From Diphasiastrum complanatum (taxonomy: Eukaryota; Streptophyta; Lycopodiopsida; Lycopodiales; Lycopodiaceae), in the NCBI GenBank assembly GCA_029204225.1, contig CM055092.1, positions 14,496,059 through 14,560,058 of the forward strand: DNA of 64,000 nt, written 5' to 3'. The position numbers were made by a program, and so were the translations under genes. Positions within the stretch are counted from its first letter, which is position 1; every line of letters begins with the position of its first letter. Positions 32,400 to 43,374 of this stretch are shown here, in pieces. The notes beneath the pieces are model-generated. The model saw nothing but the letters and a program-made list of their open reading frames with translations, was not told where the DNA came from and searched no databases.

Positions 32400-32635
32400 C
32401 ATGGAGGAATCATTGCATTTATATTCTATTTGATTCTTCATGTTAAAGTTACATCTTGATGTGTAAAATTGATGTAAGAAATAGTGAAGCATCCAATGTG
32501 GACACTATTATCTGTATCAATTATGGAAGTTACTATAAAAAAATAGAAAGGAGGTCTATACTTAGGATGGAGATCATTCTTAAGATGGATCAAAATAGTG
32601 TTGTTAAATATATGCTAAAACTAGTTGAGAGGGAG
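32400..32635 (+). pseudogene. Plus-strand Copia pol 3' end with polypurine tract
   Basis: Right arm of the inverted repeat with 29,490-29,635, continuing MLKLVEREC to the tract AGTTGAGAGGGAG (32,623-32,635). Much of the RNase H tail present in the minus copy is deleted here. Confidence 0.75.
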
Positions 32636-33489
32636 TGTGGAAATTTGTCAACTAGTTTGTTGGTTTATTGGCATTTTTGGAAGGCAAAGTGAGATTTCAA
32701 CTTAGAGATACATGTCTTAATGTCATTAAGGCCTAGATATAGTGTCCTAACTATTTTTAGCAAGTATATAAGTGGATAAGGTCATATTTAGAGCCATGAC
32801 TCTTTGAGAGGGATATTTTATTGTAGCAGCAAGTAGTATCATTCTTCTGAGGGGAGATTGTCTTTGAAGAGAATGAATGTTTTGGAGAGTAGAGGAGACT
32901 ATGAAGATGAGGAGAGATAGTGTAGATGATCCATAAACATCATAGACATGGATTCAACAAGAGATATCAGATGAGCTTGAACCATAAGAAAATCAATAAA
33001 TGTCCTTCCAAGCCCAACTAGAAGCATGGACTCCTTGAGAGAAATAGCTCAGAACTTATGGGAGGAGATAACATCCAGAAGGACTTCTGGAAAATCCAAA
33101 GAAGGTAATCATATAATCATTAGACTCCTCAGAGCAAATCATGGCTAGACAATTATAGGATCCTCGCTGCTATTAAGGAGTCTATGATCCCTATTATCGA
33201 GGATAACAAATGTTGCTACCTCACTTCTTGAAAATCGCAGTTCTGACAAGAACACTACCTTTTCAAGTAGAAGCCTGATTGTTAATGATCATCATGATCA
33301 TGCAAGGGCACTACTATATGAATGATGTTTCATAACAACTAGTCAGCTCCTAATTCAAAGAGAATTGATGCCAGCTATATATCTATTTTGAACCTCTGTT
33401 CAGGAGCAATTCAAGTACAAAATCATTCACGTTCAAGAGCTATTACTCTGTCAATCCACAAATGTTGATCGCAGAACCAGAATATGGTT
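32636..33489 (+). repeat. Putative 3' LTR of a related Copia subfamily
   Basis: Begins TGTGGAAATTTGTCAACTAG after the polypurine tract. A similar sequence begins at 56,455 (TGTGAAAAATTCAACTAG, then AATTTCAACTTAGAAATAG). The end is set by the start of the next LTR and may be shorter. Confidence 0.5.
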
Positions 33490-34138
33490 TGTGAAAGATT
33501 CAACTAGTTTCATCACATTTTGCTATATTTCCATATTTGGCATATTGAGGCCAAAACTTGTTTTAGACTTAGAGGTTGACTTTTCAAAGTTCATTAGTCT
33601 AAATTTCATTTGAATAGACACTTTTTGAAAGTGTGGGAAAGTTAGAATGCGAGTTGGAGTAGATTCAAATTTGAATAGTTGGGTACATTGAATCTAGACC
33701 CAAAATTAGTAGGGTTAGCATTTTGGTGGGAAAGCCAAGTGGCCAGATAGGGTTTGGACCTGTTATAAAAGGATGTAACTTGTGGAGAGAGTAATCTTCT
33801 CTCTTCTCTATCTCATTTCATGCTTATACATGGTTCTCTTGGGTTCTACTATCCATTGGTGCACTATCTTGGTGATTGCTTGCAATTCTATGTGTAGAAT
33901 GATCTATATTTGTTATTTTTGGATCCACTTGTGCGAAATACAGTAGCTTGCTGGTTTTGTACATACAAAAATAGTACTTTATCATCTCATTCAAGTTTGA
34001 TCAAGTTCGATTGGTGTTTGCATCTCAATTTGTGTGTAGATGTTGATTTTTCTACATTGGTGAGATTGGTAGTTATTTCTCTTTCTAACCAAAGATCATT
34101 CAAGTAGATTGGATCTTAAGGATCTGAAATCTTTCACA
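33490..34138 (+). repeat. Plus-strand 5' LTR (649 bp), inverted partner of 28,560-29,207
   Basis: Runs TGTGAAAGATTCAACTAG to GAAATCTTTCACA and is followed by a primer-binding site. Nearly identical by eye to the reverse complement of 28,560-29,207 over its full length. Confidence 0.92.
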
Positions 34139-34150
34139 TGGTATCAGAGC
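34139..34150 (+). promoter_or_regulatory. Primer-binding site, initiator tRNA-Met type
   Basis: TGGTATCAGAGC directly after the LTR. A short leader to about 34,260 follows, but no gag is recognisable beyond it. Confidence 0.85.
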
Positions 34151-35440
34151 TTGTGTTTCAGTTTATGAAGGAGGAAATCAGATCTATCAATAATTTGGTG
34201 AAGATATCAAGTCTAGAGCATGCTAGAGAGGATTCTACATCAAAATCGAGTTTTTGGCTTTTGTAGATTGGATCTAAAGCCAAAGATGACATCAAATGCT
34301 CATATCCATAAAATATATTGGAGTTGCCAAATGACTGCATTGGCAATGGAATCAAAAACTCTTCACTTGCATACACAGTATCCATCATCTTAATCTCTCA
34401 ACCTCTTTCAGTTTGCTTCTTCTTACATCAGAAGAACGTCGTGTTGCATTGGCAATTTCTGTTATCTTTACAAAACGTCTCTTCATTTTTGTTTCTGTAT
34501 TTCAGAAGCAGGTTGATTTACAACGAATTCTCTCTGTGAGAACTTAAGAAAATTGGTCCAAATCTGCTAGCGGTGATGGCAACCAACCTTCAAAATTTCC
34601 CTAAAAAATCACCTCTTCTGTATCTTGAAAAATTGCACTTGTGGAGATAGACTGACACAGGACACTACTAAAAAGGAACCTCAATCAATAGGGTTGAAGC
34701 ACCCAAAACAGTTCAAGCTCCAAATGGCCAAAGGCAACTCAATCAGCTTACATCACCTCCTGACGTCTATGTTGTTCTGGCAGTGATGTATAATTATGTC
34801 AAGTATCAGCTTTCATTCTACAAGCAAGAAAAAGTATCACCAGTCAAGCAGATAGTACTGTGCTATAGCATTGCAGGAATTGTCCTTGGGTATGTCTTAA
34901 AAAAGACAATCAGTGCCACAAAAATCACAAATCCAGATAAACATTAGAGCATATTAAGAAGGTTCTTCATTCACCTATCGCCCCTCTGCTTCTAACAAAA
35001 GCAGGGTCTTTTAGGAGCAGAATACTTGTCTGAATGAACATGGAGCAATATTGATTAGTAACCTAGCAATATTAATAAACAACCTACCAAACAGAACCAG
35101 ATTTGTCTCTGAATGTCATAATAGACAATAAGAAACACTCTATAATACTAGTTGCAACCAAATGCAGAGGGAAACGCCCATGTTGGAAACCCTTTTCCAA
35201 CATGGTTTAGGAACATTCTTTTTTTGAGTTCGGTCTTAAAGCACTGAAGTAGCAAAAACAATTGCTACAACTCATTTGGTATTTATAATGCTACAGCCTA
35301 CTAAATTTCAGAAATGCATTGTATCTATAATGTTACTGTGAGCTTTGAGTGACTAGATGCATAATAACCAACCTACTTTTATTATATAGGTGCCCACGGG
35401 TTGACAATACCAAGTATTATGGTCATTGTTCTAAAAAAAA
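34151..35440. other. No supported gene
   Basis: After a short retroelement leader the region has only chance ORFs. It is where further 3' exons of the minus-strand RING gene (IBR domain) would be expected, but I could not find a Cys-rich exon on the minus strand. The motif TGCAGAGGGAAAC occurs at about 35,163 and again at 36,351. Confidence 0.4.
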
Positions 35441-35447
35441 ATTGCTT

Positions 35448-35716
35448 TCACCCACTTAAAAGTGGGAAAAATGTCTCCATCAGGCGTTTGGAGAGCAGGT
35501 CAAATGTTTTACTGGGAAGAAACTGTTCACATTCTTCAACTGTGAATGTTGTGGCACAGTTAGGCTCAGGACAAAGAACAGGATCTTGGCTTGCTTTGAT
35601 CTTAACCTCTGCATGCCTTACCACACAGCTTCGACAGAATTTGTGACAGCAACTGCTCACTGTAAACATTTCACTCCCATCCTTGTCATCCAAGCACTGT
35701 TGATCCTTCACAGAGC
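35448..35716 (-). pseudogene. RING1 domain with altered first zinc ligand
   Basis: Reads QQCLDDKDGSEMFTVSSC, HKFCRSCVVRHAEVKIK, LCPEPNCATTFTVEECEQF and FDLLSKRLME. Cys/His spacing fits RING1 of RBR proteins, but the first Cys of the expected CxxC is Asp (DQQC). The exon runs into ETFFPLLSG and stop; a GT at about 35,450 could be a donor. Confidence 0.75.
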
Positions 35717-38111
35717 CTAAGGTGGTGCATTCTTTTCCAGATATAATGAAATAATAGCTTCTTTTGCCAGCTTCTTAGGAAGCTCAACTTCTTCCTTACC
35801 AGAAAGTGACAACTCAAAATGGTCCAAAGCCTTAATGTGCACCATAGCCTGCTCCCAAAGCTTGAGCATCTTCCTGCTTCTCACACTCCAAACTCCTACA
35901 ATCTTACATAAGAATCTCACCAGTTAAAATGCTTAGAAAGTAAATGAGCATTTCCACCCAAAGTCAAAAGGTCAAACATTCGGAATCAAACAAAAGTGAT
36001 AAAAGTAAACAACTTTCGTGTAGAAAAGATAAATAACTTTTACTCTTATAAACTCTGAAATAAAGCCCAAGTATAGTGTATCCATAAGTGTTGAAAAGAA
36101 TAGTTTGGCAAGAACTTGTAAAAGGTATCTTCAAGTTCAATCTAGTTACAAACTTACAATTCCGCATATACATAAGTCACAGCCCAATATCTTTAACTAC
36201 ATATACATTATAATAGTAATGTACATCTATATGAGCCTACATAGGACCTTCTATTGGGTTTGTCAGAACCTTACAACGATGAAATTGGATCATTCTGTGT
36301 TGCCAGGTCCTTTGTAGAAAGGTTCCAATTATAACCGAAAATTCCACCAACTGCAGAGGGAAACTGCTACATCGAGCTGTGTAAAACAATGGATATCTAT
36401 TATAGAATCAAATCAACCAACATAATGACGTCTTAGGACCTTATTACTATAACATGAAGCTAAAAAGAAATAGGGCTAGCTGTCTACAAAGAGTTTCATC
36501 CACAAAAGGAGTGCCATCTGTTCTAAATTTAATTCCACTCCAAACCCTTTCATGTCACAGCTACCATCCCTATGAAATTCAGCATTTCATCTAAGTACAA
36601 TAGATTCTCATTTGTCAATTTTTCTGCTATGTTACTTAGACAATAACTAGTCTGGAATCATTAAGTTTTTGGGCTATTGATAATTGCAAAAACAAGATTG
36701 GACATAAATTAATGTCATTCCGCTATCAGGCATTAATCTTAACATTGTGAATCTCATTACTCACAATTTCCAACACCATCCTCCTTGGAAGGCTTGCAAT
36801 TGTAGTGGAGATGGGTTTGCAATGCTGCATGTCGAATCCGTGCAAGACATCGCATGCATGTCATGCTTGAGGATCTGGTTTAAAATCACACATATTTAAA
36901 TAGTGTGCAAAATCGAAAGATGAATTTGTAAGTTTGTAGTTCTATTGATATCATGACGCTTGTTAAAACATCCAAAAACATAAACTTAATGCGTCAGCTC
37001 CAACCTTATATGAATGGACAACTGAGATCTAGTTTGGGAACACCATTAGCTAGTTTGTTGTAATCAGACCTAATTTTGTTCTGTAGATCCAGGTCGTTGT
37101 AATTTTCAATTCTGAAAATACAGAGCCCCAATGCATGGAATCTTGAAAACCTCACTCGTGGAATCCCAAAATGTAGAACCCCCTTGGATAGAACCTAAAA
37201 ATCCTGTCCTGTAGTGGTGTTACTCGTGCCCAGTTTCATTTTTGGGAAACGTTTTGTTGATGCATATCAAGTTGGACAATGTGTTTACGAGCATATTACA
37301 GGGAATACTGCAGAAATTACGTCTCTCTCCGCTATCGCAACTTGACAAGAAGAATTGCCATTTATTTCGATCATATGGCTCTAAACATCCATAATCTAGT
37401 TCATAAACATGATGGCACTCGAATACAATAAGCAAACACCAACCTGCTTGTAGACAAGTTTGGATTCTCCAAAAGCATGAACACGACGAGCTCCCAGAGA
37501 CCGTGCAATGGACAAGCCCTCAATCAGGGCTGTATATTCAACAACAATTCCACCTAGACTACTATGAAGATGATTGCTCACTTCCGAAACAACTTGCCTT
37601 TTCGCATCTAACACTGCCACACCTATCCCCACAAATTTGACATCAGGAAACTCTCCTCTGGAAGATGATAACCCTTTGAAATGTAGTTCAAAGAGCATTT
37701 TATCGGCTTCCGACCTCCCAGGCTGAAATGGCTTCTCATATTCATCGCCTAATTCTTCCCACTCCATCTCTGAGAGGGTTTGCGCAAATTGGCTATCATG
37801 AACCCGCTGCTTGATTTTCTCATTCAGCTGGTGCAGCTCCATCTTTGCCCTCGCCTCATCCTGCACCTCCTGTTCTGCTCGCTTCAGCTCCCGGCTCTGA
37901 ATTTCCAGCGCTAACGCAAGATCATCTGCGCCACCCTCATTCTTCTTCACAGGAGCTGGAACTCCCATGGATGCAGCAAGCGCCTCATTAAGCTGCAATT
38001 CAAAGGCGAGGTCGGAATCAGAGCATGCAAGATGCGCAAGCTGGAAGTCTTGGGTTTGCAGATTGAGCGCAATGGGATCGAAATCCGCAACAGCTGAAAT
38101 CGCCATCGCCA

Positions 38112-38112
<1 letters not shown>
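35448..38112 (-). CDS. RNase H-like/RING-IBR type E3 ubiquitin ligase gene, 3' incomplete
   Basis: Exon 1 is 38,112-37,440, exon 2 starts at 35,895, and the RING part runs to about 35,448. The order (N-terminal helical region, RNase H-like RVT_3 domain, RING) is that of a plant family of putative RBR ligases; a complete member also has IBR and a second RING, which are not seen here. RBR ligases accept ubiquitin from an E2 and pass it to substrates. Two defects appear: a frame break between exon 2 and the RING, in or near an A-run at 35,733-35,736, and loss of the first Cys of the first CxxC pair. The gene is either decaying or has further exons beyond a long, repeat-filled intron. Its promoter is compact (TATA box and GA tract). 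Confidence 0.75.
35717..35895 (-). CDS. Exon 2: end of RNase H-like domain
   Basis: Acceptor TTGTAG precedes 35,895. Joined to exon 1 it reads KQVGVWSVRSRKMLKLWEQA and then FELSLSGKEEVELPKKLAKEA, matching the last strand and helix of this family. The frame meets a stop at 35,719-35,717, eight bases before the RING frame begins to look conserved. Confidence 0.7.
37440..38112 (-). CDS. Exon 1: N-terminal region and RNase H-like domain
   Basis: ATG at 38,112, directly after a GA repeat. About 224 codons. Residues 1-130 are helical and acidic (DLAFELQLNEALAAS, ALALEIQSRELKRAEQE). Residues about 145-224 are RNase H-like: DVKFVGIGVAVLDAKRQVV, GGIVVEYTALIEGLSIA and VHAFGESKLVYKQV, with the canonical Asp/Glu metal site only partly kept, as usual in this non-catalytic plant subfamily. 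A GT donor after GGTTG (37,440) joins in frame to the exon-2 acceptor. Confidence 0.85.

Positions 38113-38113
<1 letters not shown>

Positions 38114-38153
<40 letters not shown>
38114..38153 (-). repeat. GA microsatellite in the 5' UTR
   Basis: About 40 bp of CT on the plus strand (GA in the transcript), ending one base before the start codon context. GA/CT tracts are frequent in plant 5' UTRs and bind BPC/GAGA factors. Confidence 0.95.
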
Positions 38154-38156
<3 letters not shown>

Positions 38157-38190
38157 CAAATGAACGTGCAGGATAGAATAGTGGGCAAAA

Positions 38191-38198
38191 TATATATA
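38191..38198 (-). promoter_or_regulatory. TATA box of the RING gene
   Basis: TATATATA on the minus strand (CCTATATATATTTTG context), about 80 bases upstream of the ATG. It implies a short 5' UTR consisting mainly of the GA tract. Confidence 0.7.
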
Positions 38199-38199
38199 G

Positions 38200-39500
38200 G
38201 AGCCATCTCAGAGGCACGGTGGCCGTTTGGCCATGTTTTAAAAAAAAATAGATTGGCTGCCCTTGGCGCCACGTGTTTGAGCAGCCAAAAGATTATCCCA
38301 TAAATCGTGAGGGCAAATTTATAGACAAACCTGCCCATTCAACGACGTGTGTGTGCAGCAGCTGCCAGGCACCTGCTGCTCGAGGCCACCCACCCAGGAG
38401 TGCTCCTGGTTGCCCATGCCCGCCAAAATCAATCACACGAGGACATTTGGAGGTCCTTGCCCGTCGGGCATCAGGGCCACATGGCGCCCAACCACTGGGC
38501 CAGGGCCAAACACTAAACATGTGTGGCCCCGTGCTCTAAAGCCCCAACACGATCGGAGGGCGACCTCCAACATGGCAATTTAATACTTTAAAAATGTTTT
38601 AAAATAGTTCCTCTTTGCTTAATAGATGATATATTTTATGTTGATCATTGGATTTTTGCCATGTGACATACCTGTTGTCTCTTAGAATATCTTGAGTGGG
38701 GAAATAATAACAGTGCAACAAAATCTAACGGTTGCATGCTTTGAAATCATTTCATGATGCTAAAGTATAGGAGAGAAGGCAATATCATGGACCGAGCCTA
38801 CTTGTCACACTAGTTGCATGAGTGTAAAATCAGTTTTTAAATTTTTACAAAGGAAATGGTGATGCCTCACGGAACGTAATCTGTGAGGCAAATTTTTTTT
38901 TTACAGGCACGCAAGATGTAGTTTATATTATTAAAATATTATAACACTAATACTTTTGAGTTGCCATAACTTTTTAATCGTAGTTCAAAAGTATGTCATG
39001 TAACATATCATTGGAAAGCCCTTGTTGAGCGCCTTCCAATGCACTAAACTCCGCTAAATTCAGACTTACCACTAAAAAGTTATGCCATTTTTAGTGTGGA
39101 ATTAAAATGTGGACTCAAAAAGTTACGTTACGTGGATTTCAAATTTGAGTGTTTTGATTGGTCCATGTGTAAGAAAAAATTGAGAAAAAATATAAAAAGA
39201 ATCTTTACAAAGGGTCTTTTTTGGATTTAGAACTCCTCTAATGTTTGCAGTGTTACGTTTTTGTGTAAGCTAATGTGCATGCAACCTGATTATCTCAATG
39301 TGTATGGTGTTATAAGTCTTCCTAGTTTGAGATTTATAGAAAAGCAGGAACAATCATTTTCGTATATATCTATGCTGACTTGTGTATTTGAGAATAATCG
39401 GAATATGAGGATGATCATAATAGCAAACCTTTGTTGATCTTTATTTCTCTGTCTATTAACATGACTTGAGTAAGAGAATAGGCTAACACAATAATGAAAT
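38200..39500. other. Intergenic region with a GC-rich island
   Basis: About 38,340-38,575 is markedly GC-rich (many GGGCC, CCCG and TGGCC words) in an otherwise AT-rich neighbourhood, with open frames on both strands that look compositional. At 38,863-38,890 TGCCTCAC and GTGAGGCA form a perfect 8-bp inverted repeat around a 12-base loop. No gene supported. Confidence 0.5.
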
Positions 39501-39502
39501 GA

Positions 39503-39770
39503 AATTTAGAGCCAGATGCGCAGTGGTAGAGGAAGCAAGAGTATACTATCAGACAAAGCAATCAGAAAGTCAGCAGACAGAGTGAGCGAAAAGCATTGCA
39601 AATACTGACAGAACCTGAATGTAGTGCTAGACAACACTTTAATCAGATTAATTATAGCGAAATACAAGTCAATGACGCAGGTGAGCACAAGACAATAGCG
39701 GACAAAACCGTGTGCTCACAAGGCTAACTGCAATCTGTAAAAGCTATGAGCTTATACTGACGATCTGTCT
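39503..39770 (-). repeat. Copia LTR fragment (family shared with 50,480-50,888)
   Basis: On the minus strand, words such as GACAGATCGTCAGTA, TCTTGTGCTCACCTG, CATTGACTTGTAT, AATCTGATTA and GCAATGCTTTTC follow the same order as in the plus-strand LTR at 50,480-50,888. Boundaries are approximate. Confidence 0.6.
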
Positions 39771-39959
39771 AAAGAAGAAAATCGATGCATAAAAGCATCT
39801 ACTATGTCTGTCTCATCGGATTTGATAATCTGTGTTCTTGATCATAGATCAATTGCATGCTTGTTACATGATTTATGTTCTATTTACATTTATGCAGATG
39901 AGTGTACAAGAGAAGGAGTAGAGTCGTTGGTGTGTATGATGCAGTCTTCATATGCATAA

Positions 39960-40380
39960 TACCTCGATCAATACAGTAAGTTTTGAATTTGTTGGAAATG
40001 TACTCACCTCCACGATCTTTGCAAATTTGCTTCAACTTGTTGTCTGTCTGCTTCTCAGCCCAATTCGTGTACTCAACGAATTTATCGAAAGCTTATGATT
40101 TTGTACGAATAAGGTATACTATAGCAAACTTGCTGAAGTCATCAATAAACGTTATGAAGTATTTTGAATCACCTAAAGACAATACTCCAAATGGTCCACA
40201 AATATCTGAATGCACAATTTCTGGTACCTTGGTTGTTTTATAAACATCTTTACTGAAAGGTGTTCGAGTCATTTTGCCTTTAAAACAGGATTTGCAAGTA
40301 GTTCGAATATCTCGACTCTTGATTTCGACTCCTTTGATTCTCTGACACTTGTTGGCTTGGTACAAGGCTTCCATGTTCAT
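39960..40380 (-). pseudogene. Copia integrase
   Basis: CKSCFKGKMTRTPFSKD (zinc finger end), VHSDICGPFGVLSLGDSKYF, FIDDFSKFAIVYLI, then after one stop FDKFVEYTNWAEKQTDNKLK and RGGEYISNKFK. The two catalytic Asp positions are visible; the Glu is lost at the truncation. Confidence 0.85.
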
Positions 40381-40419
40381 GTGACATAACCTCTTGAGCC
40401 ACAGAATATCTGTCGATTC

Positions 40420-40800
40420 TTAAGTTTGATTTGCTTGTTCGATTCGAGTTCGAATGTTCAAGTGATACAAATTACCTTCTGTGTTACCTTTAGCAACTAG
40501 GTTATCAGAATCTTCATCAAACAATTTACAAGAGTCCCTTGTGAAGGTTACTGACATTCTTGTATCGACTATCTTTGCTACGGATAGAAGATCTTTATCA
40601 AGAGTAGTAACATAGAGAACTTCCTCCAGTTTCTTGTCACGTTGATTCGTGTCTAACCACAATGCACCAGTTCCATCAACTATATGCTTAGAACCATCCC
40701 CAAGTATAATGAATCTCAAATAATTCGTCTTCTTGTACTTAGACAAAATTTGTTTCGAGGAAACAAAATGTGAGGTGGCTCCCAAATCAAGTACTACTTC
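40420..40800 (-). pseudogene. Copia protease
   Basis: LGATSHFVSSKQILSKY, with the active-site triplet altered to DLG just before it, then LGDGSKHIVDGTGALWL, LEEVLYVTTLDKDLLSVAKI and FTRDSCKLFDED. Open for 121 codons. Confidence 0.82.
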
Positions 40801-40999
40801 TTGAATTTTTGAATTTGATGAACAACATAGATCAGCACAAACATATGCTGCTGAGTTTCTTGTCGTCCCGTCTTCTGCTACTCTGGAGCATTCTGCTTGC
40901 TCCTTATTCTTGATAATAGTCTACTACTGCATGACCCTGTTTATGACAATGAATACAATCAATCTTTGGATTCAACCAACATTTGTCTTCTGTATGACC

Positions 41000-41640
41000 T
41001 GATCTTTTGCATCTACTGAGCATTTTCCGAATCACCATTATCGTCATAGCGTTCGCGAGCTTCTACTTCCTCTTTGAATCCATCTATCACCTTTTGAATT
41101 GTCATAGTCGAATATTTCGTCAGTAAAGTTTGAGTTGTGTAGAATGACCTTGGTAGGGCTTGAAGAAAATAGCTAAGCTGTTTTTCCTTTGAGGTTGCAT
41201 TTTTCGAGACGAAATTCTGCAAAGAAATAAATAGATCCTTTATCTTTCGTACGAAAGTGGTCAGCGTCTCATTGTACGTAAGTCAATTGATCTTCCAAGA
41301 ACATGATTTAATTACGAGATTGAGTCTCATTCTTGGTTTGTAATTCTTCCCACAATTTTTTTGCGTTCGAAGTTGATGAAAGATCTAGCATTACGTTGTC
41401 ATTCACTGCAGACGCAATAAGTGCTATAGCTTTGTCATTTTTCAAACTCCATTCTCGAAGTTCTTTGCTAGGAGTAATTGGCTTCTCTTCTATTGGTTCT
41501 ACCCATTGCCAAAGACCTTCGTCTTTCAGTATGAGTGAAGTCTTTCATTTCCAGATTAGATGATTCAAACCTTCTATATCCAAGATCGTACTGATCTTAG
41601 ACTAGATGTTGCTGATCGAAGACATCTTCTAATCTTCTGA
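41000..41640 (-). pseudogene. Copia gag
   Basis: Minus frames give LILKDEGLWQWVEP, NDKAIALIASAVNDNVMLDL, SNAKKLWEELQTKNE and, at 41,013-41,222, LSYFLQALPRSFYTTQTLL and VIDGFKEEVEARER, the UBN2-type gag of Copia. Interrupted by stops. Confidence 0.78.
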
Positions 41641-41690
41641 ATAAGCTCCAGAAACGGTTGTTGATGGATGTGTGAAGGATGCTGAGAGGG

Positions 41691-41704
41691 GTGTTCTGAT
41701 ACCA
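41691..41704 (-). promoter_or_regulatory. Primer-binding site of minus-strand Copia
   Basis: Minus strand TGGTATCAGAACAC, complementary to initiator tRNA-Met. LTR sequence lies to the right from 41,706 and is cut off near 41,820. Confidence 0.75.
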
Positions 41705-41829
41705 CTGTAGGAAAAATACTAAGAATTCTTCTTCAGAGAACACAATGAAAGTTTGAATAATTCAAACTAATATAAGTTCTTCAATCGGGTCTGATTCTGG
41801 TCTATGTACTAATAGAGCAGTTTTTACCT

Positions 41830-42905
41830 CGAGCCTCTGGCTCAAGCATGTCTATCATCGACCCACTTCGAGAGAGCGAATCAGATGAAGATGTTGCTAC
41901 CCAACAACAAGTCCCAAGAGTGGTTCATCAATCGAATCTTCCGAGAAGATCAAGCCAAGTGTGCACACAGCCCACAAGGTATACTCCTGAGTCTGCCTAT
42001 CTTTTGAAGCAGGAACCGACGACACTTTAGCCAACCAGAATCTGATCTCTGGAGAAAAGCTATGGACAGAGAGTATTCCTCTCTGATCAAGAATCAGACA
42101 TGGTCATTAGTCGAAGCTCCTATTGGCTACAATATCATTGATTGCAAATGAATCTTTAAGATCAAATACAATGCCAACGGAGCAATTGATCGAAGGAAGG
42201 CAAGATTGGTAGCATGAGGATTCACCCAGATCCCGAACGTTGACTACAGTGAGATTTCAGTCCAATCATCAAACTTTCGTCTATCCGAATGCTCCTATCT
42301 TATGCTGCAGCTGCCGACCTCAAAGTACATCAGTTCGATGTACAAACAACTTATTTGAATGGAGTTATACAAGAAGACATCTACATGATCCAGCCCGAAG
42401 GATACGTTCTGGAAGGCATGAAGAATCATGTCTGTAAACTCCATAAAGCACTATACGGCTTGAAACAGTCTGCCAGAGCTTGGTTTCAGAGGATCAACAC
42501 ATTCCTCATTGAACAAGGATTTAAACCAAGCACTACTGATTGCAACGTTTATTCGAAGTTAGTACAACAATCCTTCATTATCATCACCTTGTATGTTGAT
42601 GATACGTTGCTCTTCAGTAACAATGCCAATATAGTCAAGGATTTGAAACAGATGTTGTTCTCAGAATTTGACATGATTGATCTGGGCGAAGCTCACTTCT
42701 GTCTTGGAATTCAAATCCACAGAGACAGAGCAAATCGCCTGATTTACATCACTCAACAAAGGTATCTTCATAATGTTCTTAATAGATACAATTTGATGAA
42801 TTAGAAATTAGCTCACTCACCAATGGATCCAGGCCTGCATTTGTCAAAGGACCAATGTCCCCAAACCAAGCAGGAAGAGGAGCAGATGAGAGAATACCGG
42901 GTACA
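41830..42905 (+). pseudogene. Copia integrase-RT linker and reverse transcriptase
   Basis: The linker (RRSSQVCTQPTRYTPES) is followed in shifting frames by SLIKNQTWSLVEAP and KARLVA, and from 42,289 by an open 171-codon RT: ADLKVHQFDVQTTYLNGVI, CKLHKALYGLKQSARAWFQR, IITLYVDDTLLFSNNA (YVDD active site) and DLGEAHFCLGIQI. RNase H is absent; the element breaks near 42,900. Opposite strand to the neighbouring gag-integrase remnant, so these are two separate insertions. Confidence 0.88.
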
Positions 42906-43361
42906 ATGGATTTCAACCTCTCACCTTGCATATCACTCCTTAATCTATGATTTTTAGCAAAATCTCTCTTAACTTCAACATACACTCAAAAAATCAGAGA
43001 AGATCAATTAATGCACCTATTTCAAGCTTCAATTTTAATTTTTGGCTGATCTAATCCAAGAACTAATCAAAGAATTAGATTTACTATAGAAAATGCTTGA
43101 TTTTGCACCAAAAATCACTCAAATTGGGTATGTGAGTCGAATTCCACAAATTTTTGAAATTTCTCAGCCAAAACCGGAGCTGTATGGCCTCACACGTGTG
43201 AAAAGGGTTCCTATAGTCCGAAACAAGATTTGGACCAAAAATTTTGAGGATAGCTACCAAATCCAACTCGCTACACAAAATTTGACTATTTTCCAAAAAA
43301 CTGCTAATTTTGGCTTTGATTTGGATTAACCCTATCAATTTCAACAAAACCTCTTGTACTA
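42906..43361. other. Leader of a minus-strand Copia remnant, no coding sequence
   Basis: Lies downstream (minus strand) of the primer-binding site at 43,362-43,374. Only non-coding ORFs. Includes one CACACGTGTG palindrome at 43,191-43,200. Confidence 0.4.
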
Positions 43362-43374
43362 GGCTCTGATACCA
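43362..43374 (-). promoter_or_regulatory. Primer-binding site
   Basis: Minus strand TGGTATCAGAGCC next to an LTR end (TTTTTCCACA) at 43,375. Confidence 0.8.

Larger units (their letters stand above)
28560..32400 (-). mobile_element. Minus-strand Ty1/Copia element, RT deleted
   Basis: Minus-strand order: gag (32,352), zinc knuckle (about 31,640), protease and integrase (31,527-30,487), integrase C-terminal linker (30,474-30,211), short linker, non-Copia-like sequence (30,080-29,650), RNase H end (29,442-29,220), polypurine tract, LTR. The RT domain is missing. No 5' LTR in the same orientation was found to the right. Confidence 0.85.
39960..41704 (-). mobile_element. Minus-strand Copia remnant: gag to integrase
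   Basis: From right to left: primer-binding site (41,691-41,704), gag (about 41,630-41,000), protease (40,785-40,430), integrase (40,380-39,960). It breaks off inside the integrase after RDRGGEYISNKF and a few more residues; RT and RNase H are missing. Multiple frameshifts. Confidence 0.82.

Noticed and set aside
38273-38583. Overlapping ORFs of 75-88 codons on both strands
   Set aside because: Open only because the island is GC-rich. No start context, domain or codon pattern favours one frame.
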